A stretch of DNA of 64,000 bases from the NCBI GenBank assembly GCA_024663395.1, contig JANFAH010000019.1, positions 496,001 to 560,000 on the forward strand. The letters are read 5' to 3'. The notes beneath the pieces are model-generated. The model had not been told where the DNA came from. It worked only from the letters and a program-made list of their open reading frames with translations, and searched no databases. The DNA is from Pisolithus tinctorius (lineage: Eukaryota > Basidiomycota > Agaricomycetes > Boletales > Pisolithaceae). Both the position numbers and the translations under genes were made by a program. Positions within the stretch are counted from its first letter, which is position 1. Every line of letters begins with the position of its first letter. Shown in pieces: positions 59,914 to 64,000 of this stretch.

Positions 59914-60520
59914 TGATGCATGTTGACATCATTTTGTCTTTTTCTTCTCCTTCTTAATACTTAAACTACGTCGTCATCATCGTCGCCGTCTTCGCATGCC
60001 GTACATATTACTGTCATACACATCATACAGCAACTTCAATTTTCATTTTTTGGGGTCTCTCGAAGTCTGCTAGGTCACTGTGTAAGGTGACATGATCATC
60101 ATTCCGATCCTCCGAAATCACACTGTCATGGTCACACCATCATGGGGAATGTTGTCGAGCACAATCATCGACGATGCGCTGCTTGCGAATGGTCTGACCA
60201 TAGTACATGCGTATATAGTGGCATGTAGAGATCGTATGTAATGAAATGGGTGGTGATGTGTGTATACAATCCCACGGAAGCTGCCAAGCTGGGGGCGACG
60301 GAGCCCGATTGCACTCGATCGCACTATTTGCCAACGGGATGCGACCACATATGGCATGCCCAGCCATGCCGATGATGCCGGCAAGGGGCACAATGGGGCC
60401 GAGGTGGCTGACGGTGGCTGACGGCGGTGACGTCACAGGGTTTCCGGCCTCAGCGGTCATGTGCATGCACCCGCCGTGGTTGGCAAGTTGGCTTCACCGC
60501 CACTGCGAATTTCTCATGCT
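59914..60520. other. Spacer after the recombinase gene, with the GTGACGTCAC block
   Basis: No gene supported. The end (60,395-60,520) carries GGTGACGTCAC, TTTCCGGCC, CATGTGCATGCACCCGCC and CCACTGCGAATTTCTC in the same order as 17,920-18,030, and stops where the foldback element begins. Confidence 0.5.
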
Positions 60521-61534
60521 AAGTGTTCACATTTTTGATATATGACATGGGCACTTAAAAAAGGAATCAGCTTTGAGGATGGTTCTGTACCTACAACATA
60601 TCAACAGCTCATTATCTGTGGCAGACACCTTGAGGTGTTGTGCCATGATCTCTTCCTGCTGGTATTTAGGGGTTTCATCATGTTCTAGGCTGTTTACTGC
60701 TATTCTGACTATCTAGGCAGCACTTTAATACTGATTGGCAGTCACCACAACATTCCCAAGTACATCCCTTCAGGGGAGAGGGCTGGGGAACTGAAACAAT
60801 CCTCCAGAGAGTGTGGGAAAAGGTGCAAAAAATTGTGGAGACTTTCAAAACATATCAAAAAGATGAAATTGCACACCCCACACAATGTATGGTATCCAAT
60901 GGATAGTAGTACTGAGCTTCCCTTGGTGATTGGATATACATACATGTAACATATTATATTCATCACTTATTAAAACCCAAAAATGCGAAAATTGATACAC
61001 TAGGACCTGTCATTCAATGGATACATTTGACCACTCAAGGTGTAGGAGACTAACACCCAGTCTGAAGTTCTGAGTTGTGTTACACTCAAGTGGGTCTAAT
61101 ATAGCCCAAGGGGGTCCTATCATATGTTCATAAAAAATCTCAGTACTACAATCCATTGGATACCATACATTGTGTGGGGTGTGCAATTTCATCTCTTTGA
61201 TATGTTTTGAAAGTCTCCACAATTTTTTGCACCTTTTCCCACACTCTCTGGAGGATTGTTTCAGTTCCCCAGCCCTCTCCCCTGAAGGGATGTACTTGGG
61301 AATGTTGTGTTGACTGCCAATCAGTATTAAAGTGCTGCCTAGATAGTCAGAATAGCAGTAAACAGCCTAGAACATGATGAAACCCCTAAATACCAGCAGG
61401 AAGAGATCATGGCACAACACCTCAAGGTGTCTGCCACAGATAATGAGCTGTTGATATGTTGTAGGTACAGAACCATCCTCAAAGCTGATTCCTTTTTTAA
61501 GTGCCCATGTCATATATCAAAAATGTGAACACTT
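60521..61534. mobile_element. Foldback (MITE-like) element with 396-bp arms
   Basis: Arms 60,521-60,916 and 61,139-61,534 are nearly perfect inverted copies (I see only about four mismatches) around a 222-bp spacer. The ends read AAGTGTTCACATTTTTGATAT. Its last four bases overlap the inner end of the right TIR (61,531). No target duplication was found. A stretch near 21,149 in the TIRs (AAGTGAACGCTTTTTTGATAT, then CCTACAACATATCAA) resembles its ends, so the two probably share ancestry. No coding capacity. Confidence 0.85.
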
Positions 61535-62448
61535 TTTTTGTTTTAGCCCCTAAGATACTTTCCAGTTTTTCAGAGCCTTTCAGACACTGCATGGATGATC
61601 AAATTACATGCAAATACACTTACTATGATAACTACACCATGTCCAATTATATTACAAGTGCCAAAAAGCCCAGAGAAATATTTTCAGGGTGTACCACAGG
61701 GAGGAGGCAATTGTGCCACTACACTTGAAGCACCCCCATCCCAGCCTATAAACTTTTGATATGTTGTAGGGACACATGGCCCCTTCAAGGGGACATAATA
61801 AATAGATAGATATGTCCAATATATCAAAAAAGCGTTCACTTCTTCTGTTTTTCCCCCTATCACACTTTGCAATCATTTAGGCCCATTAGGATGGGCAGAA
61901 AAACATTCATTTATGGTCTAATACACTTATAGTACATCTAACTATCATATACAATGCCCACAGGGCAGGGACAGAGCCCAGGAAGGAAGGGGAGGCTGAG
62001 GGCAATGAGGGCAGTGTGTGGGAATGTTGGATATCAGGCACATGCCAAATGAGGACATGTTTTGGGAGTAATGGCTGCGCTTCTTTATGCTTATGTAATT
62101 ACATAAAATGCGGAGGAGTGGGGATTTGTGGGGAGAAACTCCCAAAGGGAGGGGGTGGGCAGATCTCAGATCTGCACTCCTAGTATATTGATACATGACC
62201 TACAACCGAACAAACTGCATGAATGTATGACTGCATAACTACGACCGAACGAACTGCACGACCTTCGGACTGCATGAATGTGTGACCGCGTGACCTACGA
62301 CCGAACGAACTGCATGACTGCAGTGTCCGGTGTCCTCCTAACCGACGGTACTTCCTAACTTCGAAGATATGTGCTGTATGTCCACGTGACCGCCGGAAAA
62401 AGTTCCAACTTTCGGCCGTACGGAAGCGCGATTGTCCGGCTTTCCATA
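61531..62448 (-). repeat. Right terminal inverted repeat of the 41.9-kb element
   Basis: 918 bp, the complement of 20,541-21,458 with three differences. The outer end GCTTTCCATA (62,439-62,448) is followed directly by the duplicated AACCTC (62,449-62,454) and then GAGCTTGCCAAGAAC of the ICMT upstream region. Confidence 0.9.
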
Positions 62449-62574
62449 AACCTCGAGCTTGCCAAGAACCCCCAATTCGAGTCTATCTATCATCGTTCAG
62501 GACCCTGACAACGGCATAGCCCGCGATAGCCACGTATACTGTGGGACTTTGACTTTGCTTCTTCACCAACCACG
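62449..62574 (+). promoter_or_regulatory. Right half of the upstream region of ICMT copy 3
   Basis: 126 bp left between the 41.9-kb element and the start codon. It aligns with the same stretch of copies 1 and 2 (CTTGCCAAGAAC, AGTCTATC, GACAACGGCATAG, CCACGTATACTGTG). The gene may now depend on this remnant or on sequence in the TIR for transcription. Confidence 0.8.
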
Positions 62575-63389
62575 ATGAACTCGCCCATCTGGAAAATGGT
62601 TTTCTTGGCTCTCGTCGGGTCCATCTGTGACTACTCATTAAGCCCGCCTCAGCCACCACCAGCACCAAAGGAGCTTCTCAAACCCTCTGAGTCATTTACT
62701 ACCAGGTTTCCGAGGGTATCAGCTTCGTTTGGTCAGGTGAGTTTCATCGCAAAACCTATCCATATCGTATCTTTCGCCCTCCCCGCTCAACAGCTTGTTT
62801 CTAACAGGTAGCGATAGCGGCATGGGCATTGGGGGAAATTGCCGTGTCGTTCGCAGCTACCGACAATTGCCCTTCCAATCTGTCCAAGCGTATTATCAGC
62901 CTACTTGTCTACGCCCAACAGCCGGCTGACGCCGTCGCACGCGCCAGCACTCTGACACCAATCTTCTTTATTGGAGGTTGCATGATGATCGCTAGTTCTC
63001 TCCTCCGGCTCACCTGTTATAAAATACTCGGTCGTTTCTTCACCTACGAACTGAGCATCCGCAATGAACACAAGTTGATCACATCAGGTCCATACGGTTT
63101 CGTCCGACATCCCAGTTATACGGGTGCTATGATGTTAGCATCGGGACAACACCTGTGCATGCTCGATGAAAGTTCGTGGCTGGTGGCTTGTTCGGGACTC
63201 TTCTCTCGTAACGAGTACATGTGGAAAAGTGTGTTGTGGGGCATTAGAATCGTCTTGTTCTCCACACTGGCAGCATATCTACGCCATCGTATGAATGAGG
63301 AGGACGCAATGCTCGAAAAGCATTTTGGGAAGGAATGGAAAGACTGGACGAAGAGGGTACCTTACAAGATTGTGCCCTGGGTGTATTGA
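62575..63389 (+). CDS. Isoprenylcysteine carboxyl methyltransferase-like protein, copy 3
   Basis: Exons 62,575-62,736 and 62,808-63,389 (71-bp intron) encode 247 residues with no lesion. It has the same signature as copies 1 and 2 (SGPYGFVRHPSYTG; EEDAMLEKHFGKEWKDW). Differences include Cys for Leu or Phe at LVGSICDYS, ALGEIAVSF for TLAEIAVSF, and SLFSRNEYMWKSVLW in the loop after the fifth hydrophobic segment. Its upstream region is interrupted 126 bp before the ATG by the 41.9-kb element, yet the coding frame is intact, so either the insertion is recent or the gene still works. It converges with the GH17-like gene, 131 bp away. Confidence 0.9.
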
Positions 63390-63520
63390 AGGCGATGTAA
63401 TTTCCTAACGCCTTGTACTTTTACCTTGTCTTTATCCGATACTTGTTCCGTGATATCCCCCCTCGAACCCCATATTGACCCGATATACAAAGATATGAAC
63501 ATGCAACCCACACGCATGCC

Positions 63521-64000
63521 TCAACATGACGTACGTGGCTGGAAAGGGAACTTCAACTGTCCTTTTGTATTGTAAATCCCATACCCAACTTCCTGCTTGT
63601 CAGAGTAGATGTGTGCGAACCATCCGATCCCACCACAGGGCCCTTTTTTCAGTGCCTCACATTGGCTGTCGAGCATCTGGAAGTACCCCTATACAACCAA
63701 GGGTAAAATGCCACTGCACAAGTCATCAGACGCACTTACCTCTTCGCTGCTAACGCTCGCCACGGCATTAGGGGTGTTGGGCTGCACGCCAGGAGACGTC
63801 GACGAGGGCCACCCGTTCTGAGGTGAGAAAAACGCAGTGAGACATATGAACTCTTAGAACATCCATGACCTCCCCCTGTACCGACTTTACTCGCGCAAGA
63901 GTCGACACAACGGCACGTACCTCGTCGAAGTAAATCTTTTTGGCATTTCCGTTCTGGATAAACCAATCCATGTCTTGCTGAACGAGGGGCCATGCCGCAC
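63521..64000 (-). CDS. GH17-like beta-1,3-glucanase family protein, C-terminal part
   Basis: GH17 enzymes act on beta-1,3-glucans of the fungal cell wall. Read on the minus strand, the gene enters from the right edge: PLVQQDMDWFIQNGNAKK, then IYFDENGWPSST, where FDENGWPS matches the GH17 nucleophile motif ETGWPS (catalytic Glu at the end of the exon). Introns at 63,818-63,920 and 63,689-63,739. The last exon reads GYFQMLDSQCEALKKGP, GGIGWFAHIYSDKQE, VGYGIYNTKGQLKFPF, with TGA at 63,521-63,523. The frame is open through both splices. It is host sequence on the right of the element. The N-terminal part, including any signal peptide, lies outside the window. Confidence 0.75.

Larger units (their letters stand above)
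20541..62448. mobile_element. 41.9-kb element with 918-bp TIRs and a 6-bp target duplication
   Basis: Outer ends are identical inverted sequences (TATGGAAAGCCGGACAAT... on the left, its complement on the right). The flanks are the two halves of one ICMT upstream region, with AACCTC duplicated at 20,535-20,540 and 62,449-62,454. Uninterrupted versions of the target exist in the window upstream of ICMT copies 1 and 2. Contents, left to right: an XPG/Rad2-like nuclease gene in pieces, KDZ-2, a solo LTR, a gag-only LTR element carrying a CACTA-like element, RPB1 shards, a Crypton-type recombinase gene and a foldback element. I found no Polinton-type polymerase, integrase or capsid gene. What moved it is unknown. 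It could be one large element, or a foldback of about 2 kb that later collected inserts. Confidence 0.8.

Noticed and set aside
20541..62448. Polinton/Maverick identity, suggested by long TIRs and a 6-bp duplication
   Set aside because: No protein-primed DNA polymerase B, retroviral-type integrase, packaging ATPase, protease or capsid gene could be seen on either strand.
20541..62448. Ascomycete-type Starship
   Set aside because: Starships have short direct repeats and a DUF3435 captain at one end. This unit has long TIRs, and its recombinase is of a Crypton-like type and 2.5 kb inside.

Overview
The window is a transposon-dense stretch of a basidiomycete genome, most likely from an Agaricomycete. 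The evidence is short GTGAGT-type introns of about 45-100 nt, KDZ transposases with CxC zinc clusters, TET/JBP oxygenases travelling with them, a Crypton-type tyrosine recombinase, a CACTA-like element and gypsy-like LTRs. No rRNA, tRNA or CRISPR was recognised. The species cannot be told from the sequence.

Layout. (1) 1-13.8 kb is an old, broken KDZ element (KDZ-1): transposase on the minus strand, an accessory gene and a proline-rich gene on the plus strand, a TET/JBP oxygenase on the minus strand, then an array of about 85-bp repeats and hairpins. (2) 14-20.5 kb is host sequence: two intact tandem copies of an isoprenylcysteine methyltransferase (ICMT/STE14-like) gene, a broken trypsin-like protein gene, and the first half of the upstream region of a third ICMT gene. 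(3) 20,541-62,448 is one 41.9-kb unit with 918-bp terminal inverted repeats (TIRs; about 3 mismatches). It splits the upstream region of the third ICMT gene and is flanked by a 6-bp duplication (AACCTC). (4) 62.4-64 kb returns to host sequence: the intact third ICMT gene and, convergent to it, the C-terminus of a GH17 glucanase-like gene.

Inside the 41.9-kb unit the insertions form nested layers that can be peeled by their target duplications. A decayed XPG/Rad2-family nuclease gene is spread over 23.16-53.28 kb. It is interrupted by KDZ-2 (23,734-40,155; 8-bp TSD), a solo LTR (40,289-40,774; 5-bp TSD) and a gag-only LTR element (41,006-52,473). The gag gene of that LTR element is itself interrupted by a 7.5-kb CACTA-like element (41,792-49,316; 3-bp TSD). 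Removing each insert restores the reading frame. To the right lie shards of the RNA polymerase II largest subunit (RPB1) gene, partly amplified into tandem repeats, then a Crypton-type recombinase gene with a GCR1_C-like tail, then a 1-kb foldback element abutting the right TIR. Without the nested inserts the unit would be about 12.5 kb.

The most unusual single gene is in KDZ-2 (36,864-38,451): a six-exon, 447-codon open gene whose protein begins with a near copy of the histone H3 tail (K4 and K9 kept) followed by a PHD-like zinc cluster. It shares the element with a transposase and a TET/JBP oxygenase, so the element appears to carry both DNA-modification and chromatin-reading or chromatin-mimic cargo. 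KDZ-2 coding DNA is strongly CpG-poor, and several broken genes in the unit carry CGA-to-TGA type stops, as expected of methylated DNA.
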